This document shows positions 17,321 to 25,454 of a DNA stretch of 64,000 nt, piece after piece. Positions within the stretch are counted from its first letter, which is position 1, and each line of letters begins with the position of its first letter. The notes below the pieces were generated by a model. The model was given only the letters and a program-made list of their open reading frames with translations. It searched no databases and was not told where the DNA came from. The stretch comes from Frigoribacterium sp. PhB116 (GTDB taxonomy: Bacteria > Actinomycetota > Actinomycetes > Actinomycetales > Microbacteriaceae). The position numbers were made by a program, and so were the translations under genes. Location of the stretch: NCBI RefSeq assembly GCF_004364285.1, contig NZ_SOBE01000001.1, positions 1,302,001 to 1,366,000 on the forward strand. Direction: 5' to 3'.

Positions 17321-17764
17321 GTGACCGACTACCAGAGCACCCCAGACACCGCCGCACGACCCGGACGCGGACGGACGGGAACCGTCGACGACGCCTCGCA
17401 CGCTCCCCAGCCGGACGGCCGCGACCTGATGGGGCCGGTCGAGAACCTCACGCGCATCATGTGGACCGGCACCCTGTGGTTCGCCGCCGCTGTCGTCGCC
17501 GTGGCGCTCGCCCTCGGCGCCGTGCTCGTGTCGGGCTGGCGACCCGACGTGCTCTCGACGCCGGTCGAGTCGCTCTTCTGGATCGGCGCCTCCGTCGTCG
17601 CGCTCAGCCTCGGCCTGATCGGCTGGTCGGGCTGCCCGATCCTCGAGGTGAGCGTGCCCGTCGCCGACCGCAACAAGACACGGACCATGCAGCTCGGCAC
17701 CTTCAGCTTCCTGGTCGGCTCGGCCGCGACGATGCTCGCGGTGCTGCTCGGGCCGGCCAGCTGA
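17321..17764 (+). CDS. Hypothetical membrane protein
   Basis: This 147-residue protein begins with GTG 17321. A 50-residue hydrophilic head is followed by three hydrophobic segments (LWFAAAVVAVALALGAVLV; LFWIGASVVALSLGLIGW; GTFSFLVGSAATMLAVLLG). I recognise no domain. It lies 104 bp behind the AraC gene on the same strand; a G+C-rich small inverted repeat near 17232-17246 may end AraC transcription first. Confidence 0.65.
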   Translation: MTDYQSTPDTAARPGRGRTGTVDDASHAPQPDGRDLMGPVENLTRIMWTGTLWFAAAVVAVALALGAVLVSGWRPDVLSTPVESLFWIGASVVALSLGLIGWSGCPILEVSVPVADRNKTRTMQLGTFSFLVGSAATMLAVLLGPAS

Positions 17765-17799
17765 GAGGCCGCGTGCGCGGGTCGGACTCGCGCGTGGCG

Positions 17800-17855
17800 T
17801 TGCCTCCCGGCGCTCAGCCCCGCTAGCATCGTCGCGAGATCGAATCGATTCGATC
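17800..17855 (+). promoter_or_regulatory. Promoter and perfect 18-bp palindromic operator before the MFS gene
   Basis: TTGCCT (17800-17805) and TAGCAT (17824-17829), 18 bp apart, make a plausible sigma-70 promoter. Just downstream GATCGAATCGATTCGATC (17838-17855) is a perfect palindrome with a central CG, as in LacI-family operators, and would block the transcription start. No regulator gene is next to it. Confidence 0.6.
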
Positions 17856-17940
17856 AGCGGTTGCCGTGATCAGCAGCGCCGTGGTCGCCCCCTCCCCGGG
17901 CCGCGCCTCCCCCGCCCAGACAGACACGAGAGACCCGACG

Positions 17941-19260
17941 ATGTCGACGACGTCCCCCCGACCCGGCCGGCCCGCCGCACCCGATCACGAGACCCGACGG
18001 GCGCGGCTGGCCGTCGCGCTGCTGTTCCTCACGAACGGCGCGCTGTTCTCGAACCTGCTGCCGCGCTACCCGGCGATCAAGGAGGCGCTCGACCTGTCGA
18101 ACGCCTCCTTCGGCCTCGCCGTCGCCGCCGGCCCGGTCGGCGCGATCGTCGCGGGGCTCGCGGCGAGCTGGCTCATCCGCCGCTTCCGGTCGTCGCGAGT
18201 CGCCGTCCTCGGCACGGTGGTGACCGCCGGCGTGGTGCTGCTGGCCGGCCTCTCCCCCGTCGGCGCCCTGTTCGCCGCCGCGCTCTTCGTGGCCGGGGCG
18301 CTCGACGCGATCGTCGACGTCGCCCAGAACTCGCACGGCCTGCGAGTACAGCGGCGCTACGGGCGCTCCATCCTCAACTCGTTCCACGCGATCTGGAGCG
18401 TCGGCGCCGTCGCCGGCGGCCTGATGGGCGGCGCGGCCGCCGGGCTCGGCGTGCCGATCGGCGTGCACCTCGCGATCTCGGGACTCGTCTTCGGCGTGGT
18501 CGCCGTCGTCTCCTCCCGGCTGATGCTGCGGGGGCCGGAGCCCGCCTCCGAGCTCGAGGAGGCACCCGCCACGCCGACCGAGGGGGTCGCGTCGTCGTCG
18601 ACGTCCGCCCCGGTGCCCGTGGCGGGTGCCGGCTCCGACGCCGGTGCGCGCGTGCGCCGCTCGGCCGTCAAGCTCGGCACGTGGGGCGTGCTGGTCGCGC
18701 TCGTGCTGATCGCCGCCTCCGGCACGGTCGTCGAGGACGCCGGCAACACCTGGGCCGCCCTCTACCTCTCGGGCTCGCTCGGCGCCGGCGTGACCGTGGC
18801 CGCACTCGGCTTCGTCGCGCTGCAGGGCGCTCAGTTCGTCGGGCGGATCCTCGGCGACCGGCTCGTCGACCGCTTCGGCCAGCGCGCCGTCGCCCGGGTC
18901 GGCGGGGCGCTGGTGTTCGTCGGGATGGGGCAGGCCCTGGCGTTCCCGTCGGTCGGCACGACCATCCTCGGCTTCGCCCTCGCCGGGTTCGGCGTCGCGA
19001 CGCTGATCCCCGCCGCCATGCACGCGGCCGACACGCTGCCGGGGTTCCGGCCGGGCACGGGACTCACGCTCGTCAGCTGGCTGATGCGGCTCGGGTTCCT
19101 CGCCGCCCCGCCGATGATCGGCGCCGTCGCCGACGCGAGCTCGCTGCGCGTCGGGCTGCTGCTCATCCCCGCGGTCGGGCTCGTCGTGCTCGCGCTGTCG
19201 GGCGTGCTCGCGGGGCGCCGGCACCCGCTGCAGCACCCGCAGCCGCAGCCGCACGGCTGA
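17941..19260 (+). CDS. Major facilitator superfamily transporter
   Basis: This 439-residue, 12-helix transporter has an early motif LFLTNGALFSNLLPRYPAIK, a motif-A-like RRFRSSR loop and the DVAQNSHGLRVQRRYGRSI segment seen in the FucP/YbjJ-like MFS branch. A long Ser/Ala-rich central loop (about 200-240) separates the two halves. ATG 17941 starts the conserved region; the frame is open further up but the palindromic operator lies there. Sugar uptake or export is possible; the operator with LacI-type symmetry favours a carbohydrate link (inference). Confidence 0.88.
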   Translation: MSTTSPRPGRPAAPDHETRRARLAVALLFLTNGALFSNLLPRYPAIKEALDLSNASFGLAVAAGPVGAIVAGLAASWLIRRFRSSRVAVLGTVVTAGVVLLAGLSPVGALFAAALFVAGALDAIVDVAQNSHGLRVQRRYGRSILNSFHAIWSVGAVAGGLMGGAAAGLGVPIGVHLAISGLVFGVVAVVSSRLMLRGPEPASELEEAPATPTEGVASSSTSAPVPVAGAGSDAGARVRRSAVKLGTWGVLVALVLIAASGTVVEDAGNTWAALYLSGSLGAGVTVAALGFVALQGAQFVGRILGDRLVDRFGQRAVARVGGALVFVGMGQALAFPSVGTTILGFALAGFGVATLIPAAMHAADTLPGFRPGTGLTLVSWLMRLGFLAAPPMIGAVADASSLRVGLLLIPAVGLVVLALSGVLAGRRHPLQHPQPQPHG

Positions 19261-19288
19261 CGCGTCGCGCTGCGCGTCGGGCGACGCG
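19261..19288 (+). terminator. Hairpin abutting the MFS stop codon
   Basis: CGCGTCGC (19261-19268) and GCGACGCG (19281-19288) form a perfect 8-bp stem with a 12-nt loop directly after the TGA. Confidence 0.5.
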
Positions 19289-19410
19289 GCTGCTGGTGCT
19301 GGTGCTGTCCGTTGCGCGCACCAGGGGGTCCGGCCCTCGGGCAAACCGCCAGGAGGCGCGGGTACGAACGAGAGGACAGGCCGCAGGTGCGGCCGAGGAA
19401 GGCAGGAACC

Positions 19411-20247
19411 ATGACCGAGATCACCGCCCACCACGGGCTCTTCAAGGACACGAACCTCCACGTCGACGACTTCGGCGGCAGCGGACGCACCGTCGTGCTC
19501 ATCCACGGCTGGCCCCTCTCGGGCGAGTCCTGGAGCAAGCAGGTCCCCGCGTTCGTCGAGGCCGGCTACCGCGTCGTCACCTACGACCGCCGCGGCTTCG
19601 GACGCAGCGACAAGCCGAAGACCGGCTACGACTACGACCACCTCGCCGAGGACCTGCACACCGTCCTCACTGAGCTCGACCTCAACGACGTGACGCTCGT
19701 CGGCTTCTCGATGGGCGGCGGCGAGGTCGCGCGGTACGGCAGCAAGTACGGCACCGAGCGCCTGCACAGCGTGGTCTTCGCGTCGGCCGTGCCCCCGTAC
19801 CTGATGAAGACCGACGACAACCCCGACGGGCCCCTCACCAAGGAGGCGGCTGCCGAGATGACCGCCGGCCTCACCAAGGACGAGGACTCGTTCTACGACG
19901 ACTTCACCACTGGCTTCTTCTCGGTCGACGGCGTGCTCAAGGTGTCGGAGGCGGACCGCCAGGACGCGCTGCGCCTCGCCAAGCAGGCCGACAAGGCCGC
20001 GGCCCTCGCCGCGATGAACTCGTTCGCCACGACCGACTTCCGCGAGGACCTGACGAAGGTCACCGTGCCGGCGCTGATAATCCACGGCGACGGCGACGCG
20101 ACCGTCCCCTACGAGGGCTCCGGCGCGCGCACGCACGCCGCGATCGCCGGCTCGGAGCTGCACGTCATCGCGGGTGCGCCGCACGGCGCGAACGTCAGCG
20201 ACGCGGACGAGTTCAACCGCGTGGTGCTGGAGTTCCTCGCGCGCTGA
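19411..20247 (+). CDS. Alpha/beta-hydrolase, non-heme chloroperoxidase/perhydrolase type
   Basis: This 278-residue cytoplasmic enzyme has the oxyanion strand TVVLIHGWPLSGESW, the DRRGFGRSDKP motif and nucleophile elbow GFSMGGGE with Ser100. The acid is Asp229 (HGDGDATVPYE) and the base His258 (GAPHGAN). The GFSMGG elbow and GFGRSDKP loop are those of cofactor-free bacterial haloperoxidases/perhydrolases, whose physiological job is usually ester hydrolysis. ATG 19411 is preceded by AGGAA. It is a single gene, convergent with the membrane protein at 20416. Confidence 0.92.
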   Translation: MTEITAHHGLFKDTNLHVDDFGGSGRTVVLIHGWPLSGESWSKQVPAFVEAGYRVVTYDRRGFGRSDKPKTGYDYDHLAEDLHTVLTELDLNDVTLVGFSMGGGEVARYGSKYGTERLHSVVFASAVPPYLMKTDDNPDGPLTKEAAAEMTAGLTKDEDSFYDDFTTGFFSVDGVLKVSEADRQDALRLAKQADKAAALAAMNSFATTDFREDLTKVTVPALIIHGDGDATVPYEGSGARTHAAIAGSELHVIAGAPHGANVSDADEFNRVVLEFLAR

Positions 20248-20294
20248 GCGCTGAGCGTGCTCGCGCGCTGACTCCGCTCGGGCCGAGCTGGCTC

Positions 20295-20364
20295 GAACGA
20301 CACCCCCGAATACGCACTGCACCCCTGGTCCCGAGGGTGTCGTGCCGGACCGGGGGTGTCGTTC
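20295..20364. terminator. Long inverted repeat between convergent genes
   Basis: GAACGACACCCCCG (20295-20308) and its exact complement (20351-20364) flank a 42-nt loop. It lies between the stops at 20247 (+) and 20416 (-), so it may end both transcripts. The long loop includes a partial copy of the right arm, GGGTGTCGTG. Confidence 0.55.
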
Positions 20365-20415
20365 GTGGTGGCGGCGGCGCCCGCGCCCGGGCACGGGCGC
20401 GCCCGGCGGCTGAGG

Positions 20416-21000
20416 CTAGAAGTCAACGGGCGGACGGTCCATGGTGGCGACGCCCGACGAGATGCCGATGATGATCGCCACGGCTCCGCCGAGCACCGAG
20501 AGCCCGAGGAACAGCCAGAGCGGTGCGGCGCTCCCTCCCACGCGGCGCCGCAGCACGACGCTGCGGCCGATCAGGTAGATCAGCACGCTGAGGATCGACC
20601 AGCCCCAGTGGAACGGCCGCTCGACGCCGCGCGCCCGCAGCGTGCGCCGGTCGAGCCAGGAGAGCACGACGAGGCCGATGCCGACGACGAGGCTGACGAC
20701 CATGGCGAGCGTGTAGTCGCCCTGCTGCACGCCGGTGCTGCCCGGCGCGAGGAGCTCGACCGACCGCCGGATCTCGACCGCGGCCACGACGAGCGTGACG
20801 ATCGGCGAGAGCGCGATCGCGGCTACGTACGGGGTCGCGCCGATCTGCTGCCCCGTCACCGGCGGCCGGGGTTCGGCCTGCTCGGTGACCGGTGCGGCCG
20901 TCGGGCCGGTCGGCGGGGCGGCCGTCGGCGCCGCCGGTCGCGACGAGGAGGCGCCCGTCGCGCCCCCGAGGAGCCGGTCGTCTCGCTGCGGATCGGTCAC
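20416..21000 (-). CDS. Hypothetical four-helix membrane protein
   Basis: This 194-residue protein starts with GTG 21000 (GGGGGA six bases upstream). A 55-residue Pro/Ala/Thr-rich head is followed by helices at YVAAIALSPIVTLVVAAVEI, YTLAMVVSLVVGIGLVVLSW, GWSILSVLIYLIGRSVVL and LWLFLGLSVLGGAVAIIIG. The pattern resembles small actinobacterial integral membrane proteins of unknown function. It appears to be a single-gene unit. Confidence 0.7.
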   Translation of the reverse strand: MTDPQRDDRLLGGATGASSSRPAAPTAAPPTGPTAAPVTEQAEPRPPVTGQQIGATPYVAAIALSPIVTLVVAAVEIRRSVELLAPGSTGVQQGDYTLAMVVSLVVGIGLVVLSWLDRRTLRARGVERPFHWGWSILSVLIYLIGRSVVLRRRVGGSAAPLWLFLGLSVLGGAVAIIIGISSGVATMDRPPVDF

Positions 21001-21244
21001 GGTGTCCCCCTCGTGGTCGTCGCCGCCGGGGAGCCCTGCTCCGCGACGGCGGCCCGGACGTCTGCGTGCCGGGCTCGTCCCGTCAGCCTAGGACCGCCTC
21101 CTCGACCGTGTGCAGGCCGTGCACCCTGCCGCCGGACGCCGGGCGCCTCCGCACCCCTCGGACCCGCGCACACCCGTCGACGCGAGCGCGGTTGTGCGCG
21201 GGATCCTGGGGTGCGGCCGAGCGCTGTCCCCCGCGAGGCTCGCC

Positions 21245-21955
21245 TCAGCGCAGCCACCACTCCTCGCCGACGGCACGCCGGACGGTGCGCTCGGCGGTGA
21301 TCACCTGGACGTCGTCCGGACCGACCGGCCGGGCCGTGCCGTCGGGCGCGACGACGACCCCGCCGCGCTCCGGGATCGCGAGCACGGGGCGGCCGGTCAC
21401 GCGGGAGTGCCGCCGGGCCGCCGCCTCCTGGTCGTCGGTCCAGTGCGGCAGCACGTCGTGGCCGTGCACGAGGTCGAGGCTGCGCGTGTCGGTCGTGCCC
21501 ACGTCGTCGGGGTCGGCGGCGCGGGCGAGGTCGATGTCGGCCCCCGCGAGCACAGCACCGGCGCTGCCGCCGTAGAGCGACCCGCCCCCGAGGAGGTGCG
21601 CGTGCAGCAGGTCGAAGAGGCCCGCCTCCCGCAGCGCCTGCAGCAGGTCGAACGTGTTGCCGCCGGGGACGGCCACGACGTCCACGCCGTCGAGACCGCG
21701 TCGCCCGCGGGCGCCGGGCTCACCGAGCCGGGGCCGGTCGACGCCGGGCTCGGTCGTGGCCCAGACGTCCACGTCGGCCACGCCGTTCGCGAGCAGCGCC
21801 GTGGTCGCCCACGCGCCGGCTGCTCGACGATCGACGGCGGCGCGGTGGGCGAACGGCCAGACCACGACCCGCGAACCAGCCGGGAACGCCTCGGCCCACA
21901 ACGCGGCCTCGTCGGCCTCGGAGCCTCCGCCGCCGAGGAAGACCAGCCCGGTCAC
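21245..21955 (-). CDS. Peptidase S51 (dipeptidase E/cyanophycinase-like) family protein
   Basis: This 236-residue protein starts with GTG 21955, overlapping the upstream lipoprotein stop as GTGA. It has the class I glutamine-amidotransferase-like fold of S51 peptidases: VVAVPGGNTFDLLQALREAG (92-111) and the nucleophile elbow YGGSAGAVLAG with Ser131, then VLPHWTDDQE near the C-terminal histidine. Members cleave Asp-X dipeptides or cyanophycin; no cyanophycin synthetase is present here. It is the last gene of a four-gene operon. Confidence 0.88.
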   Translation of the reverse strand: MTGLVFLGGGGSEADEAALWAEAFPAGSRVVVWPFAHRAAVDRRAAGAWATTALLANGVADVDVWATTEPGVDRPRLGEPGARGRRGLDGVDVVAVPGGNTFDLLQALREAGLFDLLHAHLLGGGSLYGGSAGAVLAGADIDLARAADPDDVGTTDTRSLDLVHGHDVLPHWTDDQEAAARRHSRVTGRPVLAIPERGGVVVAPDGTARPVGPDDVQVITAERTVRRAVGEEWWLR

Positions 21956-22383
21956 GGCGCGGGAGTGACGATCAGGTGCTCGCGGAGCAGGGTGGAGCCG
22001 GCCGGGACCTCCGGGTCGGCGACCGCGGACCACGTGCCGCGCACGCCGTCGCCGTCCTCGACCGACATGCCGCCGCCCTCGTCGCCGCCGCAGCCCGAGA
22101 AGACGTCGTCGAACGCGCCGCCGGTGCGGACGACCGCCTTCACGAGGCAGAACTCGCCGGCCTCGTCGCGGGCTGCCCACCAGCGGCTGCCCTCGGCGTC
22201 TCCCAGCAGGCGCGACGACTCCGGCGCGAGCGTGTCGACCGCCTCCTGGCCGCCGGGCAGTGCGTCGGCTGCCACCTGCTCGTCCTCGAAGACCGACGGG
22301 CCCCAGCCGGACGAGCAGCCCGCGGTCGTCCCGAGCACGGCGATCGCCAGCGTGGTCGCGAACAGTGTCCCCCTGGTGCGCAT
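21952..22383 (-). CDS. Hypothetical lipoprotein
   Basis: This 143-residue protein has a signal peptide ending in lipobox LGTTAGC (Cys23), so it should be lipid-anchored on the outer face of the membrane. The mature part is acidic with two cysteines (EFCLVKAVV and FSGCGGDEGG) that could form a disulfide. No domain is recognised. It lies 13 bp after the preceding small gene and overlaps the S51 peptidase gene by 4 bp. Confidence 0.75.
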   Translation of the reverse strand: MRTRGTLFATTLAIAVLGTTAGCSSGWGPSVFEDEQVAADALPGGQEAVDTLAPESSRLLGDAEGSRWWAARDEAGEFCLVKAVVRTGGAFDDVFSGCGGDEGGGMSVEDGDGVRGTWSAVADPEVPAGSTLLREHLIVTPAP

Positions 22384-22396
22384 GTGGGGCCGGGCC

Positions 22397-22579
22397 TCAG
22401 GGCCGGTACTCGGGGCGCTGGTCGGGGCCCAGCACGGGGCCGGGGTGCGGCTTCTGCGCGCCGTCGCTGCCGAGCACGGCCACGGCCGAGAGGGCGGTCT
22501 GCACGCCGACCAGCAGCACGCGCCCGACGGTGCCGAGCACCCGGAGGAGGCGGCGGCCTCGGCCCACAGGACTCCTCAC
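22397..22579 (-). CDS. 60-residue small membrane protein
   Basis: The GTG start (22579) overlaps the stop of the preceding small gene as GTGA, with GGGGAGGGGG upstream. The protein has an Arg-rich head (RSPVGRGRRLLRV), one amphipathic/hydrophobic helix (LGTVGRVLLVGVQTALSAVAVLG) and a Pro-rich tail. It is unrecognised. The tight overlaps on both sides argue that it is a real gene. Confidence 0.6.
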   Translation of the reverse strand: MRSPVGRGRRLLRVLGTVGRVLLVGVQTALSAVAVLGSDGAQKPHPGPVLGPDQRPEYRP

Positions 22580-22767
22580 GACGCCCCCTCCCCGGCCTGG
22601 CGCCTCGGGGACCGGCCCGGCCCTGACGGCCCTGGCCGCGCCTCCGGTGCTCGCTCGGTCGTTCCCGCTGCACGCGTCGCACGCCGCTGCCGCTGCTCGT
22701 CGCGCAGCACGACGCAGAGCCCCACGAACCCCGCCGCTGCGGCGATCGGCGCCACCCACCAGATCAT
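22576..22767 (-). CDS. 63-residue small membrane protein
   Basis: ATG 22767 begins MIWWVAPIAAAAGFVGLCVV, a single N-terminal helix, followed by a basic, Pro/Ala/Gly-rich cytoplasmic tail (LRDEQRQRRATRAAG...). GAGG lies eight bases upstream; the frame extends 30 codons further up, but that part falls in the nested inverted repeats. It is the first gene of the four-gene operon with the 60-residue protein, the lipoprotein and the S51 peptidase. Function unknown. Confidence 0.6.
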   Translation of the reverse strand: MIWWVAPIAAAAGFVGLCVVLRDEQRQRRATRAAGTTERAPEARPGPSGPGRSPRRQAGEGAS

Positions 22768-22817
22768 CTGCCGACCCTCGCACGTCGCAGGCGTCTCGTC
22801 CAGGGGCAGGCGCGACG

Positions 22818-22911
22818 CATTCAGGAAGGCTCGGCCCGCGCCTCCTGAACTGTGCACGGATCAGGACGATCCGGACCTGAGTTGCGCGGGCCAGGACGCA
22901 TCTCCTGAATG
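22818..22911. other. Nested inverted repeats (structured element) between the LacI gene and the small-protein operon
   Basis: Three nested arm pairs are visible: CATTCAGGA/TCCTGAATG (22818-22826, 22903-22911), GGCCCGCGC/GCGCGGGCC (22833-22841, 22884-22892) and TCAGG/CCTGA (22861-22865, 22876-22880). On the minus strand it lies after the LacI stop and before the small-protein operon, so it may be a terminator or a structured leader. Confidence 0.5.
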
Positions 22912-22956
22912 AGGAGGGCGAGGGGCGGGGCGAGCGAGCGAGGAGGGGGCGGCGAG

Positions 22957-24027
22957 CTAGCGGAGCACGAGCCGCGGGGCGAGCAGGCGGTGCCGCGGGT
23001 CGGCGGCCGACCCGGGCGAGGCGACGCGGGCCGCGGGGCCCTGGTGCAGCAGCAGGTCCAGGGTGGCGTGGGCCACCTCCTCGACGGGCTGGTGCACGCT
23101 CGAGAGGCCGAGGGCCGCGGCGACGGGGGTGTCGTCGTAGCCGACCACGGGCACCGAGCGGCCGAGCACCATGAACGCTCCGAGGGCGAGCGAGTCGCTG
23201 GCGCAGACGACCGCGTCGATCGTGCGGCCGGTCTCGGCGAGGTGCGCCGCGAGCTCGCCGATCCGGTCGGAGGCGAGCGAGACCTGGTCGTCGACGGTCA
23301 GGTCGACCTCGTCGAGCTCCGCGGGGGCGAGCACGCCGTGGGCGAGCATCGTGTCGCGCCAGCCCTGCCGTCGCTCGGTGCCGATGCCCGACGCGGACGG
23401 CCAGCCGAGGAACACGACGCGGCGGGCTCCCCCGTCGAGCAGGGCGCGGGTCGCCTCGGCGACCCCCTGGTGCCCGTCGACGTCGACCCAGCGCCGGGCC
23501 GGGTCGGCCACGTCGCTGCCCCACGGCCGCCCGAACGACACGAAGTCGGCCTCCGCGCGCAGCAGCCAGTCGGTGCGGGGGTCGTCGTACGAGGTCGACG
23601 TGAGCACGAACGAGTCGACGTCGGCCCCGTCGAGGAGGCGGCGGAACTGGGCGACCTCGTCGAGCGGGTCCTTCGCCGTGAAGAGCAGCACGCGGAGGCC
23701 GTGCTCGTCGGCCCGCTCGGTCAGCGCGTGCAGGAAGCGGTCGAGCACCGCCCCCGAGATGCCGTTCGCGACCGGGTCGAGGCGCACCCCGATCGTCGAG
23801 CTCTTGCGGGTGCGCAGCCGCCGCGCCGATGCGTGGGGGCGGTAGGCGAGCGAGGCGATCGCCTGCTCGACCCGGGAGCGCGTGGCGGGAGCGACGATGT
23901 CGGGCGTGTTCAGCACGTTGGAGACGGTCTGGCGCGAGACGCCCGCCTCCTTGGCGACGTCCACGACCGTGGGCAGGCGCGGCGACTCGACACTCGGCAC
24001 GGCCCACCTCGTCTCGCTCGTCGTCAT
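22957..24027 (-). CDS. LacI family transcriptional regulator of sugar island 1
   Basis: This 356-residue protein has the LacI HTH and hinge, TVVDVAKEAGVSRQTVSNVLN and YRPHASARRLRTRKSSTIGV, then a periplasmic-binding-like domain with VDSFVLTSTSYDDPR, VVFLGWPSASGIGTERRQG and VVGYDDTPVAAALGLSSVHQP. It is divergent from the solute-binding protein gene; the operator-like TTTGATCGTTCAAA at 24132-24145 sits just downstream of that gene's promoter. It is expected to repress the ABC importer and be released by the imported sugar. Confidence 0.93.
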   Translation of the reverse strand: MTTSETRWAVPSVESPRLPTVVDVAKEAGVSRQTVSNVLNTPDIVAPATRSRVEQAIASLAYRPHASARRLRTRKSSTIGVRLDPVANGISGAVLDRFLHALTERADEHGLRVLLFTAKDPLDEVAQFRRLLDGADVDSFVLTSTSYDDPRTDWLLRAEADFVSFGRPWGSDVADPARRWVDVDGHQGVAEATRALLDGGARRVVFLGWPSASGIGTERRQGWRDTMLAHGVLAPAELDEVDLTVDDQVSLASDRIGELAAHLAETGRTIDAVVCASDSLALGAFMVLGRSVPVVGYDDTPVAAALGLSSVHQPVEEVAHATLDLLLHQGPAARVASPGSAADPRHRLLAPRLVLR

Positions 24028-24087
24028 CGATCAGCCCCGCGTCGCGGCTCTGCGTCGTCCGCGGAGCGCACCCCGCCGCAGCCTCGA

Positions 24088-24145
24088 TTGACAGCCGCGC
24101 GAGCAGGTGCCTACTCTAGCGACCACCCGGTTTTGATCGTTCAAA
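24088..24145 (+). promoter_or_regulatory. Promoter and LacI-type operator of sugar island 1
   Basis: TTGACA (24088-24093) and TACTCT (24112-24117) are 18 bp apart. TTTGATCGTTCAAA (24132-24145) has arms TTTGA/TCAAA around TCGT with a central CG, the usual LacI operator geometry, about 8 bp after the predicted start of transcription. Confidence 0.7.
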
Positions 24146-24194
24146 TCCGCAACGACGCGACCACCGGGACGACCGTTCTCGACGAGGAGACACC

Positions 24195-25454
24195 GTGCAA
24201 CGACGCATCCGCCGCCTGATGGCCTTCGGCGCCATCGCCACCGTGACCGGGCTCGCGCTCAGCGCGTGCGGCTCCGGCTTCAGCGAGGGAGGCGGCGACG
24301 GCGCGAGCTCCGACGGCGCCCTCACCTCGAGCGACGACTCGCTCACCGTGCTGATCGCCTCGAGCGGCGACGCCGAGGCCGCGGCCGTCCGCGACGCCGT
24401 CGCGAGCTGGTCGGGCGACAGCGGCACCGACGCCGAGGTGAGCGTCGCCAGCGACCTGCCGCAGCAGCTCAGCCAGGGCTTCGCCTCCGGCTCGCCCGCC
24501 GACGTCTTCTACCTCTCGACCGACGCCCTCGCGGGCTTCGCCGAGAACGGCAGCCTGCTCGCCTACGGCGACCAGCTCAGCGAGACCGACGACTTCTTCC
24601 CCACGCTCGTCGACAGCTTCACCTACGACGACCAGTTCTACTGCGCGCCCAAGGACTTCTCGACGCTCGGCCTCGTGATCAACGAGCAGATGTGGCAGGA
24701 GGCGGGCCTCACCGACGCAGACGTGCCCACCGACTGGGACGGCCTCGCCGACGTCGCGGCGAAGCTCACCACCGCCGACCACGTCGGCCTCGCCTTCGGG
24801 GCCGAGTACGCCCGCGTCGGCGCCTTCATGGCCGAGGCCGGCGGCTCGCTGACGAACGAGGACGGCACGGAGGCGACGGTCGACTCCGACGAGAACGTCG
24901 AGGGCCTGACCTACGTCAAGGACCTGGTCACGAGCGGCGACGCCGCGTTCGCCGCCGACCTCGGCGCCGGCTGGGGCGGCGAGGCCTTCGGCACCGGCAA
25001 GGCCGCGATGACGGTCGAGGGCAACTGGATCGCCGGCGCGATGAACGCCGACTACCCCGACGTCGACTACCGCGTCGCCGAGATGCCCTCCGGCCCCGGC
25101 GGCCAGGGCACCCTGCAGTTCACCAACTGCTGGGGCATCGCCGCCGACAGCCCCAACCAGCAGGCCGCGCTCGAGCTCGTCGAGCAGCTCGTCAGCACCG
25201 ACCAGCAGCTCGCCTTCGCCGACGCGTTCGGCGTGATGCCGAGCGTCCAGTCGGCCGCCGACCAGTGGAAGACGGACAACCCCGACTCCGCGGCCTTCCT
25301 CGACTCGGCCGACTTCGCCGTCGGCGTGCCCACGCAGCAGGGCGCGGCCGACGTGATCGCCGACTTCAACTCGCAGCTCGAGGGCCTCAGCACGGCCGAG
25401 CCGGCCGACCTGCTCGAGTCGTTCCAGTCGAACTACGCGGCGATCCTGCCGTGA
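24195..25454 (+). CDS. Sugar ABC transporter substrate-binding lipoprotein
   Basis: The 419-residue protein starts with GTG 24195 (GAGGAG about seven bases upstream). The signal peptide ends in LALSAC, with lipidated Cys25. The mature protein is a family 1 (MalE/UgpB-like) binding protein: PADVFYLSTDALAGFAENG, FYCAPKDFSTLGLVINEQMW, ALGAGWGGEAF-like and the MTVEGNWIAGAM segment are typical. It should capture an oligosaccharide and hand it to the two permeases. Its stop overlaps a GTG start of the permease frame. Confidence 0.94.
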   Translation: MQRRIRRLMAFGAIATVTGLALSACGSGFSEGGGDGASSDGALTSSDDSLTVLIASSGDAEAAAVRDAVASWSGDSGTDAEVSVASDLPQQLSQGFASGSPADVFYLSTDALAGFAENGSLLAYGDQLSETDDFFPTLVDSFTYDDQFYCAPKDFSTLGLVINEQMWQEAGLTDADVPTDWDGLADVAAKLTTADHVGLAFGAEYARVGAFMAEAGGSLTNEDGTEATVDSDENVEGLTYVKDLVTSGDAAFAADLGAGWGGEAFGTGKAAMTVEGNWIAGAMNADYPDVDYRVAEMPSGPGGQGTLQFTNCWGIAADSPNQQAALELVEQLVSTDQQLAFADAFGVMPSVQSAADQWKTDNPDSAAFLDSADFAVGVPTQQGAADVIADFNSQLEGLSTAEPADLLESFQSNYAAILP

